Shown: positions 1-8,369, counted from the first letter of the stretch. The stretch is DNA of 64,000 nt from Psychrobacter glaciei (GCF_014652895.1 NZ_BMZR01000004.1:203426-267425), one strand, 5' to 3'. Numbers and translations are program-made. Notes: generated from the sequence alone by a model not told the origin.

Positions 1-149
1 TTGTAATGGAATATAGGTTTGAGGTATTTACGCTGATAGATGTAAATATAAATTTTAGGATGGCATGCTTACGATGGCATTGAAGAAACAAGCATTGATA
101 ACTGTCCGAAGAGCTATAGAAACTTACAGATAATTAGGGATTGGCTCAG

Positions 150-635
150 CTATTTGTGGTGGTCAGTTGCTGTGTCGATATCGACCACTGCTGTGCCATA
201 GGCAATGGCTTCGACCATGCTGCCCAATTGATTGATACTAGTGACTTCAAGACGTAAACCATAGATATGATTGTAGCCTTTGGCTTGTGCCTGCGTGCGC
301 ATACGGACGATAGCCTCACGCCGTGCGCGATCTAGCAAAGTCTCATAAGTGGTTAAGTTTTTGCCAAATAAGCTCAGTACCCGAGCGATAATCATCTTAA
401 AGTAATCTTGGGCAATCACCACGCTGCCGAGTACCAGCTCACCTTTACTATCGGCTGCCAGCTTGGGGTAATAAAAGCGCTCGCTTGAGACCACGATGTG
501 ACCCAAGGTTTGCTCTGCGATACTGAGCTGTGCTAAGTGTTGGCGCTCATGACGCGATCCAAAGAACCACCCCACCACGAATAATATAATAAGCGGCGCG
601 TAGTTAATGAGGAATTGAGTCATAGAATTATTCAT
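150..635 (-). CDS. YbjQ-family (DUF74-like) membrane-anchored protein
   Basis: This 161-residue protein has one N-terminal membrane segment (about residues 10-25, ending GWFFGSRHERQ) followed by a YbjQ/UPF0145-type domain. The domain is recognised by a helix resembling LTTYETLLDRARREAI, a core GLRLEVTSI and the terminal strand EAIAYGTAV. YbjQ proteins form small oligomeric rings; their function is poorly defined, although heavy-metal binding has been suggested. The next gene upstream (685-1143) is a soluble paralogue with the same motifs, and both read on the minus strand with a 49-bp gap, so they probably form one transcription unit. The membrane anchor is unusual for the family. The family call is confident; the function is unknown. 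Confidence 0.72.
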   Translation of the reverse strand: MNNSMTQFLINYAPLIILFVVGWFFGSRHERQHLAQLSIAEQTLGHIVVSSERFYYPKLAADSKGELVLGSVVIAQDYFKMIIARVLSLFGKNLTTYETLLDRARREAIVRMRTQAQAKGYNHIYGLRLEVTSINQLGSMVEAIAYGTAVVDIDTATDHHK

Positions 636-684
636 GGCACGTCTCTTATCATAAAAAAGCTTTAGTGTTTTAAAACTTAATTAA

Positions 685-1143
685 CTAACCAAAAGGATTG
701 AAACGTGGTAAATCATCCGCTGGAGTTGGCGGTTGCGTTTGCGGATTTTGAGTAGGTGCATTTTGAATAGGTGGAATGTGACCAGATGGATAATGGGGTG
801 GTTGCGGTGATGCAGGCTGCTGTTGCACAGGTACTGCTTTGACCGCAGTACCATAGACAAACAGCTCTGACGCACCTTGCGCGATGCTAGAGGTCGAAAA
901 TCGCAGACCAACGACGGCATCAGCACCGAGTGCTTCGGCCTTTACAATCATGCGATCTATCGCCTCTTGGCGCGACTCTTCTAGTAGCTCAGTATAGGCA
1001 GTCAGCTCGCCGCCAACGATGTTTTTTAGACTGGCGAACAAATCCTTACCGACATGCTTTGAGCGTACCGTACTGCCGTACACCACATCGAGACGCTCGG
1101 TGATTTGATAATTGGGTAAGTGTTCAAGGTTGGAGAGCTGCAT
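685..1143 (-). CDS. YbjQ-family (DUF74-like) protein with proline-rich tail
   Basis: This 152-residue protein has a YbjQ/UPF0145-type domain over about residues 1-105: YGSTVRSKHVGKDLF, the helix LTAYTELLEESRQEAIDRM, then GADAVVGLRFSTSSI and FVYGTAV. It ends in a Pro/Gln-rich low-complexity tail (about residues 108-145) that is not part of the usual domain. It is a paralogue of the membrane-anchored protein encoded just downstream. It lacks a signal peptide and is predicted to be cytoplasmic. The tail could be a flexible tether or partner-binding segment, which is inference. The gene lies 25 bp downstream of a small lipoprotein gene on the same strand. Confidence 0.72.
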   Translation of the reverse strand: MQLSNLEHLPNYQITERLDVVYGSTVRSKHVGKDLFASLKNIVGGELTAYTELLEESRQEAIDRMIVKAEALGADAVVGLRFSTSSIAQGASELFVYGTAVKAVPVQQQPASPQPPHYPSGHIPPIQNAPTQNPQTQPPTPADDLPRFNPFG

Positions 1144-1168
1144 AATATTTAAGACCTAATTAGAAAAA

Positions 1169-1693
1169 TTAATAAACCTGTTCGGCTATATGTCTACACA
1201 GTGCATCTAAATAAGAGTTTTCCGCCTCTTTTTCGGTGTTACCTACATCCATAGTAGCTACTGTTTTCAAATTCTCTAATAAACCTGCATTGATACTCAA
1301 ATCTTTTTCTTCTTTCTGCTGTAAAACTTTGCGGTCCTGCAATATCTTATAGTTATAGGCAATTCTTGGTCTAGAAACTGATTTTTGCATACCAAAAGCT
1401 TCACCAGTATAAACTCTCTTATAATCTATATTTATATTTACACTAGCTTTTGCATTCGCTTGATACTTGCCCTCTTTATACAACTCAGTAACTAAACACT
1501 CACTAAGGTAGTGTTCAATATCACCTTGACTATAAAATACAGGGTTATCATATTTTTGATTTAAATTGACATTGACAGAGTCTAACTTCACCTTCGCTAC
1601 ACTAACATTGCCTTTAGTTGATAGAGTAGAAGTTGTTGCGCATCCTGATGCCAAACCTGCGATTAAAAGTAGTGGTAGTAATGATTTTTTCAT
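1169..1693 (-). CDS. Small lipoprotein of unknown function
   Basis: This 174-residue protein starts with a lipoprotein signal peptide (MKKSLLPLLLIAGLASGC, lipobox ASGC, lipidation at Cys18). It should therefore be an envelope lipoprotein. The mature part is a mixed alpha/beta domain with no motif I recognise. It contains a second cysteine in SECLVTELYK and a third near the C-terminus (DALCRHIAEQVY). The coding sequence is more AT-rich than the neighbouring YbjQ genes, which may point to recent acquisition. It is first in a likely three-gene unit with the two YbjQ paralogues. No function is assigned. Confidence 0.7.
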   Translation of the reverse strand: MKKSLLPLLLIAGLASGCATTSTLSTKGNVSVAKVKLDSVNVNLNQKYDNPVFYSQGDIEHYLSECLVTELYKEGKYQANAKASVNINIDYKRVYTGEAFGMQKSVSRPRIAYNYKILQDRKVLQQKEEKDLSINAGLLENLKTVATMDVGNTEKEAENSYLDALCRHIAEQVY

Positions 1694-1789
1694 ATTTCTC
1701 TCTAATCTAACAAGCTAATATTATTATAGCAGCGCTTTAAGTAAAGCTAGAACCACTCTCAATTACGATAAAAGGTATTTTTTTAACTG

Positions 1790-2347
1790 TTAGTCGTTGG
1801 TATGAAACAACAAAAACAGCTCAGTCAAATTGCCTTCGATGCTATTGGCCATCTGTACCATTTTGTCTTCATCTTTACGCATCTCAGATAGCTCTGGATC
1901 TTCATCATCGATGCCGCTAAGCACAATCATTGGCAAGGTCAGTACTGCCACGTCTTCTGCGGTGTCTTGATCTTCAAACCAATCACTGGCTTCATCGCCA
2001 TACATGGCATCGACAAAACCAATTGACCAAGCAACGATGTCTGACTCGTCTGAAAAATCGACAGCCACTTCTTCGTCGCCAGCACCTTCACCAAACGGTA
2101 GCTCGATAGGCGTCTCATTTTTTAGTTCAGCGATGATAGAGTCGCGCCAGCGCTTAATGCCATCGATGACATTTTCTGGAATCTCACTAGCATGACCTTC
2201 AAATAGCGCATCCATCCAATTAGGCAATGGACGACCGATGACTGTCGCTGTCAGAAAACCATGCGCGGCGACACTATCGAGCACAAACTGGCTCTCTTGA
2301 TTGTCCAAATAATCTAGTAATTCATCAAAACTTAGTTGGTTACTCAT
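1790..2347 (-). CDS. UPF0149 (YgfB/YecA) family protein
   Basis: This 185-residue acidic cytoplasmic protein resembles the UPF0149 family: an N-terminal helical part (FDELLDYLDNQ, followed by HGFLTATVIGRPLPNWMDALF) and a central WSIGFVDAMYGD motif. Its length matches YgfB-type members, and the C-terminal SEC-C metal-binding motif of YecA is absent. The biochemical role of the family is not settled; the Pseudomonas homologue YgfB has been linked to beta-lactamase regulation. The gene stands alone: upstream is a 534-bp gap holding an inverted-repeat element and a tandem repeat. Confidence 0.8.
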   Translation of the reverse strand: MSNQLSFDELLDYLDNQESQFVLDSVAAHGFLTATVIGRPLPNWMDALFEGHASEIPENVIDGIKRWRDSIIAELKNETPIELPFGEGAGDEEVAVDFSDESDIVAWSIGFVDAMYGDEASDWFEDQDTAEDVAVLTLPMIVLSGIDDEDPELSEMRKDEDKMVQMANSIEGNLTELFLLFHTND

Positions 2348-2495
2348 GATGTAATAATCCTTGAAAGATGGATTGCGTCAGTCACCACAAACGACCGATT
2401 AAATGTCTGATGGTGAATAAGAAGGGGATAGCAGTTGCTTGGATGACACACCTAAAACCAAACAACCTTTATAAAATAAATTTATTGAATATAGC

Positions 2496-2669
2496 TAGGG
2501 CGTGTCATCATTTAGATTGTGAGGCCTAAAATGAGGAAAATTGCAGCCAAACAAGAAAGAAATTGACGTAAATATGAACCTATTGACAAGATTTCTGACG
2601 ATGTTTGGCAAAATTTAATCATTTTAAGACCACTAAATGTATCAATGTGCTAATTGATGACACGCCCTA
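2496..2669. mobile_element. MITE-like element, copy 1 (TIR type GTCATCA)
   Basis: The termini are near-perfect inverted repeats: AGGGCGTGTCATCATTTAG at the left and, on the other strand, AGGGCGTGTCATCAATTAG at the right (18 of 19 match). A TA dinucleotide brackets both ends (2496-2497 and 2668-2669), as expected for an element that duplicates TA on insertion. The interior carries an open stretch on the plus strand (2567-2653) encoding RKYEPIDKISDDVWQNL, which resembles the N-terminus of an IS transposase. It therefore looks like an internally deleted insertion sequence needing a transposase from elsewhere. The interior shares sequence with copy 3 at 15989-16298. Confidence 0.8.
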
Positions 2670-2700
2670 AGTGGCACAGCAATCATTAAAAACTAAAACC

Positions 2701-2742
2701 AAGCATTCAAAACCAAGCATTCAAAACCAAGCATTCAAAACC
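2701..2742. repeat. Tandem repeat, 3 x 14 bp
   Basis: Three exact consecutive copies of AAGCATTCAAAACC occupy 42 bp, preceded by a partial unit (AAAACC). The repeat lies 32 bp outside the right end of MITE copy 1. A 14-bp unit is not a codon multiple and no reading frame runs through it. It probably arose by slippage and its copy number may vary between strains. Confidence 0.9.
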
Positions 2743-2881
2743 AAAATATGGTACAGCCAGCTTAGCACAATTCAGTCACGATCAACCCCTAAGGCATTGG
2801 CTTAGTTTGGTTTACTGGGCCTACTTTAATCGTATCATCTGCTTGGCTGACCTAATATGATCCTTAACTTAAGTCTAAAAC

Positions 2882-3115
2882 CTAAAAATCATCATCCCAA
2901 TCATCGCCATCTTCATCGAAGTTATCTAGATCGTCAAGATCGTCTTTTAATTCTTTAGCCAAACGCTTTTCTTCTAGCAAATTATCGATTAGTCGACGCT
3001 TCTCAAGACTACTTAGGCGCGTACGCACACTAGTCTCAGCCTCTTCTACCATCTTTGCATCATCATCGTCGACAAAATCATCATCAAAATCGTCGTCAAT
3101 ATCAGCGTCACTCAT
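2882..3115 (-). CDS. Small, highly acidic protein (PA3496-like)
   Basis: This 77-residue protein has runs of Asp at both ends (DIDDDFDDDFVDDDD near the start and DEDGDDWDDDF at the end) around a basic helical core, RTRLSSLEKRRLIDNLLEEKRL. The core-plus-acidic-tail layout resembles the small PA3496 family of gammaproteobacteria, annotated as putative envelope integrity proteins; that match is by eye only. No membrane segment or signal peptide is present. A possible ribosome binding site (AGGAG) lies just upstream of the ATG. The gene is separated by 194 bp from the SMP-like gene upstream. Confidence 0.65.
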   Translation of the reverse strand: MSDADIDDDFDDDFVDDDDAKMVEEAETSVRTRLSSLEKRRLIDNLLEEKRLAKELKDDLDDLDNFDEDGDDWDDDF

Positions 3116-3309
3116 GACAAACTCCTATCATTTTTTGGCAAGGGTATTAAAAATACGTGAATATATATATGCCTTATAAAGTCTCTACTGGGCATTGTCA
3201 ATCCTTTTTATCACTATGCCCTATTTAGCAACAAACACAAGAACAATCGTAAAGGCTATCTCGCAGGCAATTGTAGAGAAAGTGGCAGCATTAATAGCGA
3301 TGAAGCATA

Positions 3310-4863
3310 TTACTCATCCGTTTCTTCAATCATCAGAACTGCGTTACGGACATCTGCCAAACGCTGAATCATCGAGTCATTGCCACCATCAAATATCGCG
3401 CACTCACGCTCATAGACAGTTGTCGGACGCATGATGCTGTGTACTTGAACATGGTTGCTGATTTGTTTGAGTCCAGCATTAGGCAGCAATATCAACATCT
3501 GCTCTTTTTTGCCCACACTTTGTAACAGTTGGGTCATGGCATCGGCTTGGGCATCATCACTCACCCCAGCTTTGGCTGACAAGGCAAAACGCGACAGTTC
3601 AATATGCTTGTCGTGGATGATCTTATTGAGCATCAGGTAGAGCTTGCCAAGCATCACGCCTGCTAGCGCGACTTTGGCATGGCTATTATCCGCTTTGAGC
3701 ACCGCACAGGCACCGCTTTCGTCAAAGCGTGGTTCATTCATCGCACTCACACCCATCAGCAGTGGTTGCTTGAGTAGTTCGGTTATTGCCTGATTGAGTA
3801 GCTGCGTACATAGCGCAAGGTAAGGCAAGCGCTGGGAAGGCGCTAGACGCTCAAGCATATTAAATTCGTCATGAAATACGATTTGAACACTGACCGTGTC
3901 AACTGCGCGTGTGGCAGATAGCTTAGCGGTAGATAACTGAGAGGCACTGCCATTGACTTTATGAGTGCCATTATCACTGCTACGCCCATCGTCTTGCGTT
4001 GCGTTGGCGGCCTGATCATCTGTACGATATTCAGCGACATTGTCAGCATTAAGACCAGTGTCTTCAGTCGTCGCATCTTGATTCTGCTGCGCCCTTAGAT
4101 AGGCATTAACTTCATTATGGACGTCAATTTTGCGAGTATTTGTGGTTTTATTACTGGCTTCACCAGCCCCTTGATTGTCATCAAGATTACGACCTTCATT
4201 TTTATTGCTACTGTTTCTAGTATTGTCATTCTCGTTATCGGCTGAGCGCTTGTCATTTGAACCATTCGCACCATCAGCATTCTCGCGAGCATTCTCACGA
4301 TAGTCACTGCGTTGATCAACCTGCCGATATTGCTCGCGATATAAATCTTCGACATCACGGCTGAGCGCATTGATTTGCTCTTTAGTAGGACGAGCCAGAT
4401 AACCATAAATCAGCCAAAGCAATAAATGCAGCAGCATAGTACCGATGACAAACGGCCATTGCATAGCGATAATCTCGCCCTTGCTAATATCTTTTAGTGT
4501 CAACGACACACTGCCAATGACAGAATCGCCATTGGTAGCGATCTGACGAATGGTATCACCTTGCTGCATTGGTGCATTGCCAACAGGCACCAAAATGTCG
4601 TCGTTGTTGTCTTTAATCAGTATCCGTGTGACGTCTTGCTCGCTGGTATAGCGATTGGCAATGACGCTGAGACTGACACGGTCTTTATTTTCTAAAGACA
4701 ACCTTGACTCATCAATCAGCTGGGCGACCATCTGCTCGCCTTTTAACGCACGACTTTTGCTCAGCTGTTGATCGGTACTGATGACCAATAACAGCGTCTG
4801 CAAACAAAAACTAACCAGAAGAATAATGGCAAACAACCCTTGCCGCGGCGCTAAATACGTCAT
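3310..4863 (-). CDS. SMP/AhpA-like inner-membrane protein divergent from serB
   Basis: This 517-residue protein has a membrane segment at about residues 9-28, a periplasmic region of about 100 residues, a second membrane segment at about 136-156 (WPFVIGTMLLHLLLWLIYGYL) and a large cytoplasmic part. This N-terminal layout matches the SMP/YtjB (AhpA) family, which in many gammaproteobacteria sits beside serB, as here. The cytoplasmic part begins with an Asn/Asp-rich low-complexity linker (about 185-310) and ends in a folded region of about 200 residues (VQIVFHDEFNMLERLAPSQRLPYL onward) that I do not recognise. No histidine kinase or cyclase motif is visible. The family call is from topology and context; function unknown. 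Confidence 0.6.
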   Translation of the reverse strand: MTYLAPRQGLFAIILLVSFCLQTLLLVISTDQQLSKSRALKGEQMVAQLIDESRLSLENKDRVSLSVIANRYTSEQDVTRILIKDNNDDILVPVGNAPMQQGDTIRQIATNGDSVIGSVSLTLKDISKGEIIAMQWPFVIGTMLLHLLLWLIYGYLARPTKEQINALSRDVEDLYREQYRQVDQRSDYRENARENADGANGSNDKRSADNENDNTRNSSNKNEGRNLDDNQGAGEASNKTTNTRKIDVHNEVNAYLRAQQNQDATTEDTGLNADNVAEYRTDDQAANATQDDGRSSDNGTHKVNGSASQLSTAKLSATRAVDTVSVQIVFHDEFNMLERLAPSQRLPYLALCTQLLNQAITELLKQPLLMGVSAMNEPRFDESGACAVLKADNSHAKVALAGVMLGKLYLMLNKIIHDKHIELSRFALSAKAGVSDDAQADAMTQLLQSVGKKEQMLILLPNAGLKQISNHVQVHSIMRPTTVYERECAIFDGGNDSMIQRLADVRNAVLMIEETDE

Positions 4864-5323
4864 GATATGGTAAACTTTTTTGGAGAAGAGAAATTAAAAA
4901 ACGAGGCTATTGCTCATTTTTTGGCTAATTTTTAGAAAATTGTGATGCGTGCATATTGATAGAGCGTTACTGAAACCAATCACCATTATTTAAACCACGA
5001 TGACGTCAAATAGCTCTCGCCCATCGGACTAAACTTAACTCATGATAGTATCGCAATCTGCATCATTAACACCGCTGCTGTCTTTGCCACAACATCGTTA
5101 CCAAGTGGTCAGTTTATCTCATCTACTATATCACCATAATAAGCCTTATAGCGTTAGTCGCTTTATAAATTTATCATGATAACTTTATCGCATTTGAGCA
5201 GTTTTTGCGCCCTGACAGGCAATTTCAGACACCTGCGATACTTTGCGCGTCATCTATAGGCGCTGCTCAGTAAAACTGTTATTATTCCCAATCTTATATG
5301 AGCATACAAGGGACAATTGAGCC
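4864..5323. other. 460-bp divergent intergenic region (SMP-like gene / serB)
   Basis: This region carries the promoters of two diverging genes. It holds an interrupted inverted repeat close to serB: TGAGCA (5195-5200) plus GCGCC (5207-5211) can pair with GGCGCTGCTCA (5259-5269). A weak AGGGA lies 8 to 13 bases before the serB ATG. I see no further gene and cannot assign promoter boxes with confidence. Confidence 0.4.
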
Positions 5324-6514
5324 ATGCCAAAAAATACCTCTTATTCGTTACCAAAAGACAGCAAAGCATGGCAACAAGCCGTCGACTCTATTGCGGCATT
5401 ATTACCTGATGATACCAATTTGCAAGATTTTGATGCGCTACAGTCGCTGCCTGTTTTTGCACTCATCGTAGTGCTGCCGACTCAAGTGTCAGCAATGGAT
5501 ATTCATCGATATATTCAGTCGTGGGTCGATGAGCAACCAAGCTGGCATTTAGTGACCGTCGCCGAAGACACCGATGCAAGCTTTGTCAATATCACGGTTT
5601 CTGATACAGAGCCGATGGCAGCAGATGCACAACGTCTTCCCTTTACACAGGCGCAAGTATTCCGCTATCTACTGATGCCAGTAACCGACACTCTCATGCA
5701 CCCTGGCAAGAAGACGGCGGCGGCTCATATCATCGATGATCAATTGACCACGCGCTTGCGTCATGAGTTGACCGAGCAATATAAAAACACGCATAGCGCG
5801 GATATTGCGGACGACTTAAACGTCGTTGACTGCCATATTTTATCTGTCGGTCATATGCTGCGTACCCACAAGCTTGCCTGCTTTGATATGGACTCAACCT
5901 TGATTGAACAAGAAGTCATCGTAGAACTGGCAAAAACAGCGGGAATTGGTGAAGAAGTCGAAGCCATCACTGAGGCGGCCATGCGCGGTGAGATTGATTT
6001 TGATGAGTCGTTCGCGCAGCGTGTGGCGTTATTAAAAGGCATCTCAACGGATGTGCTCGATGATATATGCAGCCGCTTAACGCTATCTGTAGGCGCTCGC
6101 ACTACCATCAGCGCACTAAAAGCCTTGGGCTATCATACGGTATTGGTGTCTGGCGGCTTTACTTATTTTGCCCGTTATATCGCTGAGCAATTGGGCATTG
6201 ACGAAGTTCATGCCAATGCTTTAGACATCGACGAAGGTGAGGTCACTGGTCACATACAATTACCCATCGTTAATGGTGCCAAAAAAGCCGCTATCGTCGA
6301 ACATACTGCTGAGCGTTTGGGTATCGAGATGTCACAAGTGGTCTGTATCGGTGACGGTGCCAATGATTTACCGATGATGGCGATTGCTGACTTGGGGGTC
6401 GCGTATCATGCTAAGCCTATTGTGCAAGCACGTGCCGATGCAGCGATTAATGTGACTGGTCTAGAAGGCGTGCTCTACGCGCTTGGCTATCCCGCACTTG
6501 CTCCTACTGAGTAA
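5324..6514 (+). CDS. serB: Phosphoserine phosphatase SerB
   Basis: SerB catalyses the last step of serine synthesis, phosphoserine to serine plus phosphate, in the cytoplasm. This 396-residue protein has an N-terminal regulatory-type domain (about 1-170, ACT-like by position) and a C-terminal HAD phosphatase domain. Motif I is CFDMDSTLIEQE (nucleophile Asp188, acid/base Asp190), motif II is LVSGGFTYFA, the Lys of motif III is in NGAKKAAIVE, and motif IV is VCIGDGANDLPMM. Length fits the long gammaproteobacterial form. It is divergent from the SMP-like gene, a common pairing, and is followed by a terminator at 6538-6577. Confidence 0.95.
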   Translation: MPKNTSYSLPKDSKAWQQAVDSIAALLPDDTNLQDFDALQSLPVFALIVVLPTQVSAMDIHRYIQSWVDEQPSWHLVTVAEDTDASFVNITVSDTEPMAADAQRLPFTQAQVFRYLLMPVTDTLMHPGKKTAAAHIIDDQLTTRLRHELTEQYKNTHSADIADDLNVVDCHILSVGHMLRTHKLACFDMDSTLIEQEVIVELAKTAGIGEEVEAITEAAMRGEIDFDESFAQRVALLKGISTDVLDDICSRLTLSVGARTTISALKALGYHTVLVSGGFTYFARYIAEQLGIDEVHANALDIDEGEVTGHIQLPIVNGAKKAAIVEHTAERLGIEMSQVVCIGDGANDLPMMAIADLGVAYHAKPIVQARADAAINVTGLEGVLYALGYPALAPTE

Positions 6515-6537
6515 TGTCTAAATGCCGGACACACTAT

Positions 6538-6577
6538 AAAAAGCTAGGTTAATGTCTTTGTCATTAATCTGGCTTTT
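6538..6577 (+). terminator. Intrinsic terminator after serB
   Basis: An imperfect hairpin pairs AAAAGCTAGGTTAATG with CATTAATCTGGCTTTT. It starts 24 bp after the serB stop codon and ends in a short T-rich tract. Confidence 0.7.
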
Positions 6578-6739
6578 ATATTTATAGTTTTTATATTTTG
6601 TTGCCACTGACTATGGCGCTATTTTAATAACACCATTTGAACCTTACTGCCTGAGCATGACTTTAGTCTAACTCATGACTTTAATCTAAGTATTGGCACT
6701 CACCTTCAACGCTCATCTTAAATCACTCAAGGACTGTCC

Positions 6740-7729
6740 ATGACGGCACCCCAATCACCCAAACCAAGCGAGTCGTCAGTGCCGCAACCATTAGATACCA
6801 GTGTGACTACTACTGACAGTCCAAAACAGCTATTAGGCGTCTATTTCAAAGGTATGGCCATGGGCGCCGCTGATATCGTACCTGGTGTCTCTGGTGGCAC
6901 CATTGCACTAATTGCAGGTATTTACGAGCGCCTGATTAATGCACTTAGTAGCATTGGCCCCCATCTGTGGCAGATATTCCGCCAAGAAGGTGGCATCAAA
7001 GGTTTAGTTGCGGTTTGGCGACAAGTGGATGCCACTTTTTTGTTATGTCTGCTACTCGGTATTGCCACCAGTTTTTTGACCTTGGCTGGTATGATTAAGC
7101 ATCTACTGGACAATGAGCCATTACTGATTTGGTCATTCTTTTTTGGGCTGGTCGTCGCAACCGTATTTATTTTATTAAGCGAAATTAAGCGCTGGAATAT
7201 AGGGCGAGCAGTACTGTTTATCATTGGAATAGTAACAGCTGTTACTATCAGTAGCTTGCCTTTACTGACCACCACTCCAAGCTTACCTTATCTATTTTTT
7301 GCCGGAGCCATTGCTATTTGTGCGATGATTTTACCGGGTATTTCAGGATCGTTTATCTTACTGTTGATGGGGGCATACGATACGGTATTGGAGGCTGTCC
7401 ATACTCATAATTTCACCGTCATTTTTACTGTTATGGCGGGTATGGCAACGGGATTGTTATTATTTACTCGTGCGCTTAAATGGTTATTGTCTCGCTATTA
7501 TCAAGCTACATTAGCCTTGCTCACAGGCTTTATCGCCGGATCTTTGGTTAAAGTCTGGCCGTGGAAAGTCGACGCCTTAGGTTCTCTAAATAGCGAGGCG
7601 ATCACCAATGTCATGCCATGGCAATATCCTACTGGCGCGCACTGGTTAAGCACAGTCGGACTTATGCTACTCGGTGCTATTTTAGTCTCACTATTGTCTT
7701 GGTGGGGCAACCGTACCAATCGAGCTTAG
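6740..7729 (+). CDS. DUF368 (PopT-type) polyprenyl-phosphate transporter
   Basis: This 329-residue integral membrane protein has about eight hydrophobic segments and the DUF368 signature GMAMGAADIVPGVSGGTIA near residue 40, echoed by a second half-repeat, AMILPGISGSFILLLMGAY. DUF368 proteins (PopT) were recently identified as translocases returning undecaprenyl phosphate across the cytoplasmic membrane for cell-wall and surface polymer synthesis, alongside the DedA-type UptA proteins. The two PG(V/I)SG motifs in inverted halves fit that family. AAGGA lies upstream of the ATG. It is a single gene between terminators (6538-6577 and 7792-7820). Confidence 0.85.
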   Translation: MTAPQSPKPSESSVPQPLDTSVTTTDSPKQLLGVYFKGMAMGAADIVPGVSGGTIALIAGIYERLINALSSIGPHLWQIFRQEGGIKGLVAVWRQVDATFLLCLLLGIATSFLTLAGMIKHLLDNEPLLIWSFFFGLVVATVFILLSEIKRWNIGRAVLFIIGIVTAVTISSLPLLTTTPSLPYLFFAGAIAICAMILPGISGSFILLLMGAYDTVLEAVHTHNFTVIFTVMAGMATGLLLFTRALKWLLSRYYQATLALLTGFIAGSLVKVWPWKVDALGSLNSEAITNVMPWQYPTGAHWLSTVGLMLLGAILVSLLSWWGNRTNRA

Positions 7730-7791
7730 CCCTGCCTCAAGCCTGTATCAATCTCATCTAGAATTAACAAAACCTTCCCTTCATTACCAAT

Positions 7792-7820
7792 AAAAAGTGC
7801 CCATTCTTGCGGCGCTTTTT
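7792..7820 (+). terminator. Intrinsic terminator after the DUF368 gene
   Basis: The stem AAAAAGTGCC / GGCGCTTTTT contains one G-T wobble, with a nine-base loop and a T run. It lies 62 bp after the stop codon. Confidence 0.75.
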
Positions 7821-7967
7821 CTAGCAACTCCCTACGCTAAATGGTCAAAATCATTCAAAAAACCAAACGTCAACGGTTGTCGCAAAGTCGCCTACACCCT
7901 CTTCAGCTTTGTTCAATAACCTTTCATAATAGCCTCATTGGAATTCACCTTATGAATAGCGAGATGA

Positions 7968-8369
7968 ATGATGTTACTGACTATTTTTTCTTTTATCGGT
8001 GTTGATGCGTGGAGCAGCGCGGCATGGCTTGGTTATGGGGTGCTAGCAGGTGTGGTCGTGGCACTTGCTCTCTCATCGCATCGTTGGCTCTTGCTATATC
8101 TGTTTGGCGGTATGGTCTACTGGTTGAGTGTCGAAGTTATCCAAAATATTTTGTCAGGTCGCCCTACACTATCAGAGCTTTCAGAATGGCACAGCTACGT
8201 CATCGCTATGGGAATAAGCTGGCTACCTTTGGCGGTCTGGGTGCTGTATCGGGCATTACGCTACGATGATGTGAGTCAGTCGGTCAGTCAGCAGCGCGAG
8301 TTGGAAGCGGCTCGCTATGTCGAGCACACACCTGTCTACGACGACGATTATCAGCCGCGTTTTCATTAG
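7968..8369 (+). CDS. Small membrane protein of unknown function
   Basis: This 133-residue protein has three hydrophobic segments (about residues 15-35, 42-60 and 78-98) and a charged C-terminal tail of about 35 residues ending in DDDYQPRFH. I do not recognise the family. The coding choice rests on its hydrophobicity pattern and codon use; a shorter overlapping frame on the same strand (8009-8269) looks like a shadow. It sits between the DUF368 gene and the SCP2-domain gene on the same strand, but with long gaps to both (238 and 225 bp), so it is probably transcribed alone. Confidence 0.6.
   Translation: MMLLTIFSFIGVDAWSSAAWLGYGVLAGVVVALALSSHRWLLLYLFGGMVYWLSVEVIQNILSGRPTLSELSEWHSYVIAMGISWLPLAVWVLYRALRYDDVSQSVSQQRELEAARYVEHTPVYDDDYQPRFH

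Larger units (their letters stand above)
2348..2881. other. 534-bp intergenic region with mobile element and tandem repeat
   Basis: No gene is visible between the UPF0149 gene and the acidic small protein gene, both on the minus strand. The gap contains a 174-bp TA-bracketed inverted-repeat element (2496-2669) and three tandem copies of a 14-bp unit (2701-2742). The promoter of the UPF0149 gene must lie in the first part (2348-2495) or inside the element. I cannot pick out a convincing pair of -35 and -10 boxes. Confidence 0.6.

Noticed and set aside
681..926. Minus-strand frame of 81 codons overlapping the second YbjQ gene
   Set aside because: It lies within the YbjQ coding sequence in another frame, has no family resemblance and no ribosome binding site.
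4095..4406. Minus-strand 103-codon Met/Ile-rich frame inside the SMP-like gene
   Set aside because: It is a shadow of the Asn/Asp-rich linker codons; the 517-residue frame explains the region better.
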